Shown piece by piece: positions 48,367 to 57,168 of a stretch of 64,000 nt of DNA; within the stretch, counting starts at the first letter, position 1, and each line of letters begins with the position of its first letter. The notes below the pieces were generated by a model. That model had not been told where the DNA came from and did no database searches. It saw only the letters and a list, made by a program, of their open reading frames with translations. The stretch is from Rhizobium sp. SSA_523 (GTDB lineage Bacteria; Pseudomonadota; Alphaproteobacteria; Rhizobiales; Rhizobiaceae), in assembly GCF_030435705.1 (NCBI RefSeq), contig NZ_CP129382.1:434001-498000 (forward strand), read 5' to 3'. The translations under genes and the position numbers were made by a program.

Positions 48367-49650
48367 TCAGTCCGCTGTTTCCGATACCGTCTGCCGCTTC
48401 GAGCGCAGGCGCTGCACCAGACGATAGGCGAGCGGGTGACGCTTGATCCTGGCCTTTGCCTGGGTCACCGCCGAATGGCCGAGCGAGGCCATGGCGCCGA
48501 GCCTCGAGATCGGCACGACCACGTCGTAAAGCACGGTTTCAACCGGGCACCAGCTGCGCTTGTAGAGCTGGTCGCCGACCCCGAAATCGAAAAGTGCGGC
48601 CTCGCTGCGGCAGCCCTCCTCGATCATGTGCCAGAAGAGCAGTTCGCCGGGGCTGGTCTCCGGCACGATGGTCTCGTCGATCGACCCGAACTGGCAGATG
48701 ATGTGATCGCCCTTGCGGGTCAGGCCGGCAATGGCGGGAACGAGATCCTCATCGCCGGCCTTGAGGCGGATTGCCCGCAGCATCAGCGGATGGTCGAGGC
48801 CGGAAGGCCAGCCATCGAGCAGGCCGTGAAAGAACTGCCGGACAGCTGCTTCGGCAAACGCGTCCGGCAGGCCCTGAGCTCTGAAGCGGGCGGCCTTCTG
48901 CCGGAAGAAGAGGTCGAGAAGCGCATGGCTTTCGGCGTGATCGGCCGGCGTGACATAGTGATAGCCGCCGATCTCCTCCATGCGCCTTGTCTGGAGCCGG
49001 AATTTCTTGCGCCGCCGCTTCGCATTCACCTGCGCCAGGGTCTGTTCGAAGCTGGAAAGAAGCGGCAGCTGGAACGAATGATTGGCATGTTCGTGGCCGG
49101 CCAGATCGGAGAGGGCATGGCGACGCCCGCGCCAGACGCGCGGCATGGCTTCCAGCGCCACCAGGTCTACACGGCCTTTCAGCACCTCCCGCAACCCACT
49201 GGCAATATGCAGCTGCTCCTCGGCACCGGGCTGAAAGTCCTCGGCGAAGAGGCCGGTATTCAAATTGTTGTAGCGGCCGCCGGGGAACTGCGCGATGCGC
49301 AGGCCAAGCCGGCTTGAGACGGAAAGCGGCAGGAGAAAGACGGTCCGATCCAGCGTCCGGCCGCGTACGATGAGCAGGCTTCCGCCATGTGCGGCGCACC
49401 AGGTCTGGCACCAGGCAAGGCTCTGATGCGGGGAATTGTGCGGGAAAGGTTCCAGATCGCGCCAATCGGCAAGAAGGCCCTCGCTGAGGTCACAGAGCTC
49501 CACCACGCAGAATTTGCCGCCGGAGGGGGAGGGGCCGCCCTCGGAACCCCCGACAGGCAACGAACCGACCGTGGTTGCGGTGGCGGCAGTCTCGCCCGGG
49601 GGATCTGCCGCGCTGTCCGCCATCACGATCGCCGGATTGAGTTTTTGCAC
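48367..49650 (-). CDS. CelD/BcsL-type (FemAB-like) acyltransferase of the polysaccharide locus
   Basis: This 427-residue GNAT-superfamily protein has the CelD/BcsL/FemAB-like double fold: PHNSPHQSLAWCQTWCAAHGG near 70-90, RRRKKFRLQTRRMEEIGGYHYVTPADH, then LFFRQKAARFRAQGLPDAF and PGELLFWHMIEEGCRSEAALFDFGVGDQLYKRSWCP near the end. This class acylates polysaccharides such as cellulose or surface glycans. Residues 10-45 are a Gly/Ala/Pro-rich low-complexity leader, and an ATG at 49623 is an alternative start. Its place at the head of the minus-strand genes corresponds to UppA; co-function with the locus is inferred. Confidence 0.82.
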   Translation of the reverse strand: MQKLNPAIVMADSAADPPGETAATATTVGSLPVGGSEGGPSPSGGKFCVVELCDLSEGLLADWRDLEPFPHNSPHQSLAWCQTWCAAHGGSLLIVRGRTLDRTVFLLPLSVSSRLGLRIAQFPGGRYNNLNTGLFAEDFQPGAEEQLHIASGLREVLKGRVDLVALEAMPRVWRGRRHALSDLAGHEHANHSFQLPLLSSFEQTLAQVNAKRRRKKFRLQTRRMEEIGGYHYVTPADHAESHALLDLFFRQKAARFRAQGLPDAFAEAAVRQFFHGLLDGWPSGLDHPLMLRAIRLKAGDEDLVPAIAGLTRKGDHIICQFGSIDETIVPETSPGELLFWHMIEEGCRSEAALFDFGVGDQLYKRSWCPVETVLYDVVVPISRLGAMASLGHSAVTQAKARIKRHPLAYRLVQRLRSKRQTVSETAD

Positions 49651-49675
49651 GCCTACGCTCCTTTGCCACCGCCGG

Positions 49676-49782
49676 CTAAGCAGACTTGCATTGGCCCGCC
49701 AACGCTTCGTCCGCTTAGTTTATTGTTTTGACGCAGGTTCTGGTCGGAAAACCGTGGGACATTTTTCCGGAACCTGCTCAGG
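49676..49782 (+). repeat. Rhizobial intergenic repeat, family A, copy 2
   Basis: The element opens with GCTAAGCAGACTTGCATTGG, passes TTTATTGTTTTGACGCAGGT and ends TTTTTCCGGAACCTGC. It matches the copy at 16589-16699 in its first 65 and last 15 bases. The centre GGTCGGAAAACCGTGGGAC is closer than copy 1 to the common rhizobial form CGGAAAACCG. Confidence 0.75.
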
Positions 49783-49865
49783 GTAGGGCCAAGGTGCCAA
49801 CAAGCCGTTTAAGCAGGCCTCTGCGACACCCGCTCATGATAGGCTGTGGTAAACAGAGCGTGAAT

Positions 49866-50075
49866 TCAGCGAGCGCGAGGCCCTGCCATCCATTTGATGA
49901 TCAGCATAGCGGGCAGGACCCACAGAATGCCGCTGAAGCCGAAATACAGAAGATGCACCCACCAGGGCTGCTGCGAGAGCGCCAGCGTTGCGATCGTCGT
50001 GGCCAGCACGGCATAGAGCGACACCAGGACGACCAGAAGGATCGTGCCGACGAGTTTTTTCAGCCGAACCGGCAT
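49866..50075 (-). CDS. DUF2842 small membrane protein
   Basis: This 69-residue protein has two helices (about 7-29 and 41-60) joined by SQQPWWVHLLYFGFSGILWVLPAMLIIKWM, the DUF2842 signature. Function is unknown; it is common in alphaproteobacteria. The start at 50075 has GGGAGGCGC just upstream. It is divergent from ctaA, a frequent arrangement, which hints at a tie to respiratory assembly but does not prove it. Confidence 0.85.
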   Translation of the reverse strand: MPVRLKKLVGTILLVVLVSLYAVLATTIATLALSQQPWWVHLLYFGFSGILWVLPAMLIIKWMAGPRAR

Positions 50076-50312
50076 GCTGCGCCTCCCATTACCATTGCGG
50101 TACCATCGCGGCCGTGCCGACCGCCTGCGACCCCATCTACCACATTCGTGGACCACGACCAGTAGAACGATCGGGATCATCACCCGCAGCATGACCTGTT
50201 CTGCGGCCAGCTGCCGCGACCGCATGCCGCAAAGCCCTTGGCCTTGTTTTGCACCGGCTAATGAGGCAAATCAACGCCAGATGACAGTAATGACAAATGT
50301 CAGGAGAAGGTC

Positions 50313-51410
50313 ATGGTGGCCTCGCAGACGATCCTCGATGAAAAGCAGGTGCGCGACCGGGATGTGGAGCGCAATCGCCTGCTGCTGCGTCGCTGGCTGC
50401 AGGTTGTCATCATCACGCTTGTCTGTCTTGTGCTGGTCGGCGGCGCCACAAGGCTGACCGATAGCGGCCTGTCGATCACCGAGTGGAAGCCGATCCACGG
50501 CGTCATTCCGCCGCTCTCGGTGGCCGAATGGGAGGAAGAATTCCAGCTCTACAAGCAGATCCCTGAATATCAGCAGATCAACAGGGGCATGTCGCTGGAC
50601 GAGTTCAAGACCATTTTCTGGTGGGAATGGGCGCACCGGCTGCTGGCGCGCACCATAGGGCTGATCTTCGGCCTGCCGCTCCTGGTCTTCTGGCTGACCG
50701 GCCGGGTCGAGAAGCGCCTGCGCATGCCGCTGGTCGGGCTCTTAGCGCTGGGCGGGTTCCAGGGCTTCATCGGCTGGTGGATGGTTTCCTCGGGACTCGC
50801 CGAACGCACCGATGTCTCGCAATATCGCCTGGCCACCCATCTGACGATTGCCTGTCTTATTTTCTCCGCCTGCGTCTGGATCATGCGGGGGCTGACACCG
50901 CAGTGCGTCGATGCGCCTCCGAGCCGCCATTCGCATCTTGCCGCGGGCGGGCTGGCGGTGCTGGCTCTGATCCAGATCTATCTCGGCGCGCTGGTTGCCG
51001 GCCTGGATGCCGGCTATGCCTATAATACCTGGCCGCTGATGGATGGGGCGCTCCTTCCCGGCGATCTCTTCGTCCAGCAGCCGTGGTGGATCAATCTCTT
51101 CGAAAATCCGAAGACGGTGCAGTTCGTCCATCGCTGCGGCGCCTACCTGCTGCTCACCTTGACCTTGGTCCACATGCTGGTCTCGATCGCCCGGCGGCCC
51201 GGAACCACCCATGCCAAGGGTGCCATGCTGCTGTTTTGCCTCGTCTGTCTGCAGGCCATGATCGGCATTGCAACGCTTCTGCTGCATGTGCCGATCGAGC
51301 TCGGCCTGCTGCACCAGGCGGGTGGCCTTCTGGTTCTGGCCTTCGCCCTGAGCCACTGGCGTGGCTTCTACGGAGAATTTCGCCGCAGCGAGCCGGCGCG
51401 CGCGAGCTGA
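50313..51410 (+). CDS. ctaA: Heme A synthase (COX15/CtaA)
   Basis: This 365-residue inner-membrane enzyme oxidises heme O to heme A for cytochrome oxidase. Eight helices are predicted. Heme-ligand histidines are in [39 protein letters not shown] and [17 protein letters not shown]. The loop [17 protein letters not shown] and the [14 protein letters not shown] segment are typical of the type 2 (COX15) class. The ATG at 50313 is preceded by AGGAGAAGG. The last 43 bases overlap the convergent kinase-like gene. Confidence 0.95.
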   Translation: MVASQTILDEKQVRDRDVERNRLLLRRWLQVVIITLVCLVLVGGATRLTDSGLSITEWKPIHGVIPPLSVAEWEEEFQLYKQIPEYQQINRGMSLDEFKTIFWWEWAHRLLARTIGLIFGLPLLVFWLTGRVEKRLRMPLVGLLALGGFQGFIGWWMVSSGLAERTDVSQYRLATHLTIACLIFSACVWIMRGLTPQCVDAPPSRHSHLAAGGLAVLALIQIYLGALVAGLDAGYAYNTWPLMDGALLPGDLFVQQPWWINLFENPKTVQFVHRCGAYLLLTLTLVHMLVSIARRPGTTHAKGAMLLFCLVCLQAMIGIATLLLHVPIELGLLHQAGGLLVLAFALSHWRGFYGEFRRSEPARAS

Positions 51411-52294
51411 GAGCGGATGAAGCCGGCGACGGCCAGTCGCTCGCGAATATTGGTCACCGCGTCGGCATCATCCGGCCGCTCCAGCGACCAGGCGACCGAG
51501 AGCATGGCATGGACGCCGCCATAGCGCAGGATCCTTGCAGGGCTGCACGACCCCACAGCCGGGGCGAATGCCTGCGCAAGGGCGGTAACGCGCTCCGGGG
51601 CAAACAGATGCGGACCAGACGGATTGCCGAAGAGATTGGCCACCTCGTAGGCGGGATCGCCGATCAGCCCCTGGGGGTCGATCGCCCGCCACCGCCGATC
51701 CGCACCCTGCAGGACATTGTCGTGATGCAAATCGCCATGCAGTGGAATGCGGCGCGCCTCTGAGGCCAGAAGGTCGCGTGCTTCCTCCGTCGCCCAAAGC
51801 GCCATCTCGCGGTGCGGGCCATCCGTGCCGGCAAGCATGAAGAGGCTTCGGAAATGCCGCTCCAGCGGCACGAGATCGGCCGGCGGCGATTGACGGGAAG
51901 GGGCGTGCAGGAGCGGTAGCAGAGCGCTAAGGATCGGGGTCGCGCCCCGATCTCCCTCGCGCGCGTGCAGGTCGGCAAGGCTCGTCGCACCGGCATCCTC
52001 CAGCAGGCAGGCGTCAGCATCCTGTGCCAGCAGGCGCACCGCGCCAGAACCGTCCCGCCAAGCGAGATAGACAAAACCTGCCCGCTCATGCTGTCCCTCC
52101 GGCTTCAGGAGCTTGAGGATGGCCCCCGTACCATCCGCCCGTCCAACGCGGTAAAGGCGGCTCGTATAGGTATCTGCGAGCAGGCGTGGCGCTTTCAACT
52201 GCCAGGCGGTCAGGCGGTCACGAATCAGCAGGGGGTCTTCCTGGGGATCGCCCTGGGAAAAGTTTTGCGGACCGTTCTGGAGACCGCCTGTCAT
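51368..52294 (-). CDS. Aminoglycoside/hydroxyurea phosphotransferase family kinase
   Basis: This 308-residue protein of the APH(6)/hydroxyurea kinase family (PF04655) has a lysine in [11 protein letters not shown], the catalytic Brenner motif [11 protein letters not shown] near residue 190, and the metal-binding [16 protein letters not shown]. Chromosomal members of this family phosphorylate streptomycin in some species, but most are uncharacterised, so resistance is not implied. Its 3' end overlaps ctaA tail to tail by 43 bases. The next upstream gene (VOC protein) ends 6 bases before its start, so both are probably co-transcribed. Confidence 0.85.
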   Translation of the reverse strand: MTGGLQNGPQNFSQGDPQEDPLLIRDRLTAWQLKAPRLLADTYTSRLYRVGRADGTGAILKLLKPEGQHERAGFVYLAWRDGSGAVRLLAQDADACLLEDAGATSLADLHAREGDRGATPILSALLPLLHAPSRQSPPADLVPLERHFRSLFMLAGTDGPHREMALWATEEARDLLASEARRIPLHGDLHHDNVLQGADRRWRAIDPQGLIGDPAYEVANLFGNPSGPHLFAPERVTALAQAFAPAVGSCSPARILRYGGVHAMLSVAWSLERPDDADAVTNIRERLAVAGFIRSQLARAGSLRRNSP

Positions 52295-52300
52295 GGCCGT

Positions 52301-52699
52301 TCACGGCGTCGCAGACGGGTGGTGGCACACGGCCTCGATATTGTGGCCATCCGGATCGAGCACGAAGGCGGCGTAATAATGGGGGTGATAGTGCACGCGA
52401 AGTCCCGGCGGACCGTTGTCGCGGCCCCCGGCGGCGATGGCCGCCGCGTAGAACGCGTCCACCGCGGCCCGGCTTTGCGCCACGAAGGCAAGATGGACGC
52501 TGCCGCGGCTGCGCCCGCCGCTGCCGATCCAGAAGGACGGTTTGCCATTCAGGCCGTAGCCCGCGCCCTCATAGGTGCCGCCGGTCTCCTGCGCCGTCAC
52601 CGCCATCACGCAGGCTGCCCCGAGCGTCGGCATCACAGCCTCGTAGAAGGCGCGGGAAACGGCAAGATCCGCGACCGAAAGACCGATATGATCCAGCAT
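52301..52699 (-). CDS. VOC family (glyoxalase-like) protein
   Basis: This 132-residue protein has the vicinal-oxygen-chelate fold: MLDHIGLSVADLAVSRAFYEAVM, a HLAFVAQSRAAVDAFYAAAIAAGG second unit, and the C-terminal YYAAFVLDPDGHNIEAVCH, with His/Glu metal ligands in place. Substrate is unknown. It is spaced 6 bases before the kinase-like gene and 22 bases after argC, suggesting read-through from argC. Confidence 0.88.
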   Translation of the reverse strand: MLDHIGLSVADLAVSRAFYEAVMPTLGAACVMAVTAQETGGTYEGAGYGLNGKPSFWIGSGGRSRGSVHLAFVAQSRAAVDAFYAAAIAAGGRDNGPPGLRVHYHPHYYAAFVLDPDGHNIEAVCHHPSATP

Positions 52700-52721
52700 T
52701 CCCGCCTCCTTTGCTGCTCTG

Positions 52722-53654
52722 TCAGGCCGAGAGCATCAGGTCCATGTTCTGGACGGCCGCGCCCGAAGCGCCCTTGCCCAGATTGTCCAGCAGGGCGACG
52801 AGGTTCACATGCGCGCCGCCCTCCGATCCAAAGACGAAGAGCTTCATCGTGTCCTGACCGGCCAGTTCCTCGGCATCGATGCGCGACAGCGCAGCGCTCT
52901 CCTCGAGAGGCGTAACGCGGACGATGTCCTGGCCGGCATAATGCGAGATCAGCGCGGCGTGAATGCTCTCCAGCGTCGTTCCCGCCTTCAGATCGTCGAG
53001 GAAAAGCGGCACCTGCACGATCATGCCCTGCGGGAACCGCCCCACCGACGGCGAAAAGAGCGGCGCACGATCGAGCAGGCCGTGGATCTTCATCTCCGGC
53101 ACATGCTTGTGCTTCAGCGTCAGGCCATAGAGGAAATTATTGGCGGAGATTGCGTCCGCGCGGCCGGCATCCTCCATCTGCGCAATCATCTGCTTGCCGC
53201 CGCCCGTATAGCCGGAAACCGCATTGACCGAGACCGGATAGCCGTCCGGCAGGAGGCCCGCCGCGCGCAGCGGCCGGATCAGGCTGATTGCGCCCGTCGG
53301 ATAGCAGCCCGGATTGGCGACGCAACGGGCCGAGCGGATCTTGTCTGCCTGCGCCTTGTCCATTTCGGCAAAGCCATAGGCCCAGTCCTCCGCCACCCGA
53401 TAGGCGGTGGAAGTATCGATGATCCGCACCTTGTTATTGCCGGAGAGCATGGAGACCGCCTCCCGCGAGGCATCGTCCGGCAGGCACAGGATGGCGATAT
53501 CGGCGCTGTTGAGAAGATCCTCGCGCATGGCGGCATTGCGCCGTTCCGCTTCCGGAATGGACAGGAGCTGGACATCGCGGCGGCCGGCCATGCGGGTGCG
53601 GATCTGCAGCCCCGTGGTACCGTGTTCGCCATCGATGAAGATTTTCGCGCTCAT
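52722..53654 (-). CDS. argC: N-acetyl-gamma-glutamyl-phosphate reductase, type 2
   Basis: This 310-residue enzyme reduces N-acetylglutamyl phosphate to the semialdehyde in arginine synthesis. It has [19 protein letters not shown] (NADP-binding, short type 2 form), the catalytic Cys in [20 protein letters not shown] near residue 115, and [12 protein letters not shown]. Length fits the type 2 subgroup rather than the usual 340+ residues. It lies downstream of speB by 72 bp in the same direction, linking arginine synthesis and agmatine use by position. Confidence 0.95.
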   Translation of the reverse strand: MSAKIFIDGEHGTTGLQIRTRMAGRRDVQLLSIPEAERRNAAMREDLLNSADIAILCLPDDASREAVSMLSGNNKVRIIDTSTAYRVAEDWAYGFAEMDKAQADKIRSARCVANPGCYPTGAISLIRPLRAAGLLPDGYPVSVNAVSGYTGGGKQMIAQMEDAGRADAISANNFLYGLTLKHKHVPEMKIHGLLDRAPLFSPSVGRFPQGMIVQVPLFLDDLKAGTTLESIHAALISHYAGQDIVRVTPLEESAALSRIDAEELAGQDTMKLFVFGSEGGAHVNLVALLDNLGKGASGAAVQNMDLMLSA

Positions 53655-53726
53655 GTCATTTGTCCAGAAGATCAGAGGGTTGGCAGGATCGGCGGATTCA
53701 GTTTATCCGCAGCATGAATCAGTTTC

Positions 53727-54680
53727 TTAACGGGCAGCGGAAAGCCGCTCCGCCCGCAGGCCAAGCATATACATGGCGACGGTTGCACCGGCAATGGCGG
53801 TAATATCGGCATGATCATAGGCCGGCGCCACCTCCACCACATCCGAGCCGCGAATGTCGAGAGGGCCGAGCTTGCGCAGCACCGAGAGGATCCTGGCCGA
53901 GGACGGGCCGCCGGCGACAGGTGTGCCCGTTCCGGGAGCAAAGGCCGGGTCGAGGCAATCGATATCGAAGGTCAGATAGCAAGGGCGCTGGCCGACATGG
54001 TTGAGGATCGTCTGCGCGATCGCCTCGGCGCCCATATCCTCCACCTCATGGCCGAAGAGGATGCGGATGCCGAAATCCGCCGGTGCTTGCGTGCGGATGC
54101 CGATCTGGATCGAATGGCCCGCATCGATGACGCCCTCGCGCACGGCGCGGGCGACGAAGGAGCCGTGGTCGATGCGTTGTCCGTCATCATCCCAAGTGTC
54201 CTGATGGGCGTCGAAATGCACCAGTGCCAGCGGTCCGTGCTTGGCAAAATGGGCCCTGAGTAGCGGCCAGGTGACGAAATGGTCACCGCCGAGGCCGAGC
54301 AGATAGGCGCCGCCGGCGATGATCCTGGCAGCTTCCTGCTCGATCAGCGCCGGCGTCGCCTGGTGATTGCCGTAATCCAGCAGAACATCGCCGTAATCCG
54401 CCACCGCCATGCTTTCGAAAAGATCGCGGGCAAAGGGATATTGCGGATCATTGTCGAAGATCGCGGAGGCGCGGCGAATGGCCTGCGGCCCGAAGCGCGC
54501 GCCCGGACGATTGGAGACCGCCGCATCGAAGGGAATGCCGAGAATGACCGCATCGGCGTCTTCGACGGCCTTGGAAAAGGGGCGCCGCATGAAGGACAGC
54601 GCCCCGGCATAGGTCGGGTCGCTGGCGGCACCGCGCAAGCCCTTGGCCGTGAATGCATTGTCGATGGATCTGGAAGCCAT
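53727..54680 (-). CDS. speB: Agmatinase
   Basis: This 317-residue ureohydrolase cleaves agmatine to putrescine and urea in the cytoplasm. The di-manganese ligands are in LGGDHFVTWPLL, VHFDAHQDTWDD and YLTFDIDCLDPAFAPGTGTPVAGG. Members of this family can also be guanidinobutyrase or other guanidine hydrolases, so the substrate is likely but not certain. It is followed by argC. No riboswitch was recognised in the 275-bp gap before it; that gap also holds the terminator of rpsI. Confidence 0.9.
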   Translation of the reverse strand: MASRSIDNAFTAKGLRGAASDPTYAGALSFMRRPFSKAVEDADAVILGIPFDAAVSNRPGARFGPQAIRRASAIFDNDPQYPFARDLFESMAVADYGDVLLDYGNHQATPALIEQEAARIIAGGAYLLGLGGDHFVTWPLLRAHFAKHGPLALVHFDAHQDTWDDDGQRIDHGSFVARAVREGVIDAGHSIQIGIRTQAPADFGIRILFGHEVEDMGAEAIAQTILNHVGQRPCYLTFDIDCLDPAFAPGTGTPVAGGPSSARILSVLRKLGPLDIRGSDVVEVAPAYDHADITAIAGATVAMYMLGLRAERLSAAR

Positions 54681-54900
54681 TCTTTCTGATCCCTTCTTCG
54701 AGGCGATATCTTGCCATCCATTCTAGGACCGGCAGATCTTGAAACGTCATAGGGCGCTTTCGACGCGCAGGCAAAGCCGGTTTTTGTGGGCGTTGCCATG
54801 GTCACGGCGCCGGCGCGATCGGCTGGATCCTGCGAGCCCTTCAGCCGGCCGCCCGGACCATGCCCGGCAAAGCTGGCCTTCGAAGGTTGTGTTCGCAAAC

Positions 54901-54927
54901 AAAAAAGGCGGAGCCGAAGCCCCGCCT
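54901..54927 (-). terminator. Rho-independent terminator of the rplM-rpsI operon
   Basis: On the minus strand AGGCGGGGC-TTCG-GCTCCGCCT forms a 9-bp stem (54906-54914 with 54919-54927) with a stable TTCG tetraloop, followed by TTTTT. It lies 30 bases after the rpsI stop. Confidence 0.93.
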
Positions 54928-54956
54928 GATTTCGTCGCATCCAGAGGATCCAGCGA

Positions 54957-55424
54957 TTAACGCTTGGAGAACTGGAACGAACGGCGGGCCTTGGCCTTGC
55001 CGTATTTCTTACGCTCGACAACGCGGCTGTCGCGGGTCAGGAAGCCACCCTTCTTCAGAACCGAGCGCAGGCCCGGCTCGAAGTAGGTCATGGCCTTGGA
55101 AATGCCGTGACGGACGGCACCGGCCTGGCCGGAGAGGCCGCCGCCGGCAACCGTTGCAACCACGTCGAACTGACCCGAACGGGCAGCCGCGACGATCGGC
55201 TGCTGCAGGATCATCTGCAGGACCGGACGGGCGAAATACGCCGAATAGTCCTTGCCGTTGACGATGATCTTGCCGGAACCAGCCTTGACCCAGACGCGGG
55301 CGACAGCGTTCTTGCGCTTGCCGGTTGCGTAGGAGCGGCCCTGAGCGTCAACCTTGCGCTCATGAACCGGAGCGGAAGCCTGGGCGGCCGTGCCGAGGTC
55401 CTTGAGAGAGGAAAGGTCAGCCAT
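54957..55424 (-). CDS. rpsI: 30S ribosomal protein S9
   Basis: This 155-residue protein binds the 16S rRNA head near the tRNA anticodon. It has [33 protein letters not shown], the [19 protein letters not shown] block and the basic C-terminal tail ending FSKR that contacts P-site tRNA. An N-terminal extension of about 20 residues ([20 protein letters not shown]) is usual in rhizobia. It starts 2 bases after the rplM stop, so the pair is one operon. Confidence 0.98.
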   Translation of the reverse strand: MADLSSLKDLGTAAQASAPVHERKVDAQGRSYATGKRKNAVARVWVKAGSGKIIVNGKDYSAYFARPVLQMILQQPIVAAARSGQFDVVATVAGGGLSGQAGAVRHGISKAMTYFEPGLRSVLKKGGFLTRDSRVVERKKYGKAKARRSFQFSKR

Positions 55425-55426
55425 AA

Positions 55427-55891
55427 TCAGGCGCTCCTTGTGTTCTTGTTGCTGAGCTTGGCGACGTCGAGCGTCACCGGCTGCTGTGCTTCATGCGGAT
55501 GATTGGAGCCGGCATAAACGCGCAGGTTCTTCATCTGGCGACGGCCGAGCGGGCCGCGCGGGATCATGCGCTCAACGGCCTTTTCAACGACGCGCTCCGG
55601 GAAGCGGCCTTCGAGAATGGCGCGTGCAGTACGCTCCTTGATGCCGCCCGGGTAACCGGTGTGCCAGTAGTACTTCTTGTCCGAATACTTCTTGCCCGTG
55701 AAGACGACCTTGTCGGCATTGATCACGATGACATTGTCGCCATCGTCAACATGCGGTGTATAGGTGGCCTTGTGCTTGCCGCGCAGACGGGTTGCAATGA
55801 TGGTGGCGAGGCGGCCGACGACGAGACCTTCCGCGTCGATCAGCACCCACTTCTTCTCCACCTCAGCGGGCTTCTGTACGAAGGTAGACAT
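55427..55891 (-). CDS. rplM: 50S ribosomal protein L13
   Basis: This 154-residue early-assembly protein has [61 protein letters not shown] and [30 protein letters not shown]. The start at 55891 ([15 protein letters not shown]) has AAGAGAG upstream and agrees with the family; the frame is open earlier but covers the promoter. It is the first gene of the operon with rpsI. Confidence 0.98.
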   Translation of the reverse strand: MSTFVQKPAEVEKKWVLIDAEGLVVGRLATIIATRLRGKHKATYTPHVDDGDNVIVINADKVVFTGKKYSDKKYYWHTGYPGGIKERTARAILEGRFPERVVEKAVERMIPRGPLGRRQMKNLRVYAGSNHPHEAQQPVTLDVAKLSNKNTRSA

Positions 55892-55982
55892 AATAGCTCT
55901 CTTCTTGATGATCCCGTAGCGAGGAAACCTCGACCGCGGGCGTTTCTTGTTGCTTGAGTTCGGCCGATAGGGCCTGAGGACC

Positions 55983-56041
55983 GTCCACCGGTGAGTGGAC
56001 CATCCAGGCGCGCTTATACTGAAGCGCACAAAATGCGTCAA
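55983..56041 (-). promoter_or_regulatory. Promoter and 5' hairpin of the rplM-rpsI operon
   Basis: On the minus strand TTGACG (56036-56041) and TATAAG (56013-56018) are separated by exactly 17 bases, a near-consensus vegetative promoter. The transcript should start near 56006. A hairpin GTCCAC/GTGGAC (56000-55995 and 55988-55983) would lie at its 5' end, within a leader of about 115 bases. Confidence 0.7.
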
Positions 56042-56096
56042 TCGCGGCCGATCCGGATGTCGCAAAAAGAAATCAGTAAATTCAGTGGCTTAGTTT

Positions 56097-56116
56097 TGTG
56101 GTATTAAAATACCACA
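56097..56116. promoter_or_regulatory. Perfect AT-rich palindrome
   Basis: TGTGGTATT (56097-56105) and AATACCACA (56108-56116) are exact complements around AA. The site lies between the rplM promoter and the stop of the small secreted protein gene. The half-site TGGTAT resembles GntR-type operators; it may also be a weak terminator for the minus-strand transcription unit upstream of it. The function is not determined. Confidence 0.4.
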
Positions 56117-56123
56117 TATATTC

Positions 56124-56474
56124 TCACGGAAAACCGGAGCAGCTGGGTTCGAAAAAGCTGCCGCAGTCTTCAGGAGTGGGCCGTTTCACGCAGTGAAGAA
56201 CGGGGCAATCCTCCCGGTCGCGCGTCGGGATCGTTGTCTCATCGGCCACGTCGTCGATCGTGCAGAAACGATTGGACGCGACATAGCGGTCATAGAGCGT
56301 GGCTCCGGACCGGCCGGGATAGCGCAGGACGGCGGCGCCTTCCCTGGCAAGGGTGGACTGGACCGCTTCGCAGCTCATGCTCCTGGAATTGTACCGGGAT
56401 ATGGCCTCGGCCGGCCCGGCGCAGGCCAGACACAGCGACAGGACGGACAGGAGGGCAATCAGGGTCTGGCGCAT
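56124..56474 (-). CDS. Small secreted cysteine-containing protein, 116 residues, unknown
   Basis: A Sec signal peptide (residues 1-24, cleavage after AEA) leads to a mature part of about 92 residues with five cysteines (SCEAVQ, FCTIDD, DCPVLHC ..., EDCGSF, PSCSGF include them), suitable for disulfides in the periplasm. SRSMSCEAVQSTLAREGAAVLRYPGRSGATLYDRYVASNRFC is a pattern seen in small rhizobial exported proteins. No function is recognised. The start at 56474 follows AGAGGTCGAAG. It is divergent from the CoA-binding protein gene. Confidence 0.75.
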   Translation of the reverse strand: MRQTLIALLSVLSLCLACAGPAEAISRYNSRSMSCEAVQSTLAREGAAVLRYPGRSGATLYDRYVASNRFCTIDDVADETTIPTRDREDCPVLHCVKRPTPEDCGSFFEPSCSGFP

Positions 56475-56572
56475 CTTCGACCTCTGTTAAAGCTGATGGA
56501 ACGGAGATAGTGCACAATGCTTTATGGCCAAGTGCGCTGATGGCGAATTGGCCGAACCTGGAGAATGAGGCG

Positions 56573-57004
56573 ATGAATCACGATCGATATGACGACGCTT
56601 ATATTGCAGACATCCTGAAGACGGTGAAGACGATCGCGGTGCTGGGTGCCTCTCCCAATCCGGCCCGGCCGAGCTTTGGCGTGATCGGCTTTCTCTTGTC
56701 CAAAGGCTATCGTGTGATCCCGGTCAACCCGGGCCAGGCCGGCAAGACGATCCAGGGCCAGACCGTCTACGGCACGCTCGGCGCGGTTCCGGATGCCGTC
56801 GACATGGTGGATGTCTTTCGCGCGCCGGAATTTCTGGAGGAGGTGGTCGACGAGGTGCTGGCATTGCCCGCCAGGCCGAAGGTTCTCTGGACCCAGCTCG
56901 GCGTGCGAGACGACGCCGCAGCCGCCCGTGCGGAGGCAGCTGGCATCAAGGTCGTCCAGGACCGTTGCCCGGCCATCGAATATCCGCGCCTGCTCGGCCA
57001 TTGA
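56573..57004 (+). CDS. CoA-binding domain protein (YccU-like)
   Basis: This 143-residue Rossmann-type protein has VKTIAVLGASPNPARPSFGVIGFLLSKGYRVIPVNPGQAG, the CoA-binding fold of succinyl-CoA synthetase alpha-like proteins, and PKVLWTQLGVRDDAAAARAEAAGIKVVQDRCPAIEYPRL. It lacks a catalytic partner domain; its role, probably in CoA or acyl-CoA sensing, is not established. The start at 56573 has GGAGAATGAGG upstream. A longer frame to 56234 runs antisense to the secreted protein gene and is not credible. It lies upstream of metY with the DUF6455 gene between them. Confidence 0.9.
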   Translation: MNHDRYDDAYIADILKTVKTIAVLGASPNPARPSFGVIGFLLSKGYRVIPVNPGQAGKTIQGQTVYGTLGAVPDAVDMVDVFRAPEFLEEVVDEVLALPARPKVLWTQLGVRDDAAAARAEAAGIKVVQDRCPAIEYPRLLGH

Positions 57005-57168
57005 TTCGGCCAGCACCAGCGGCCCCGGTGAGCGGGTTTGACATGGAAATCACGCATGTCCGTGGCCGCCAGGACGAAAGGCACCCTCATTTCAAGGGGC
57101 AGAGCGGAACCGGCTGAGAGGCGAAGCGGATCTGCGGCGGGGACCGCGCCCGCTTTCGCCCATCCGTT

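Noticed and set aside
56234..56572. Extended CoA-binding protein starting 339 bases upstream
   Set aside because: The added part is antisense to the small secreted protein gene and lacks similarity; a good ribosome binding site marks 56573.
57075..57125. TPP riboswitch fragment (CTGAGAGG)
   Set aside because: Only one short block matches; the other thi-box parts and a thiamine gene are missing.
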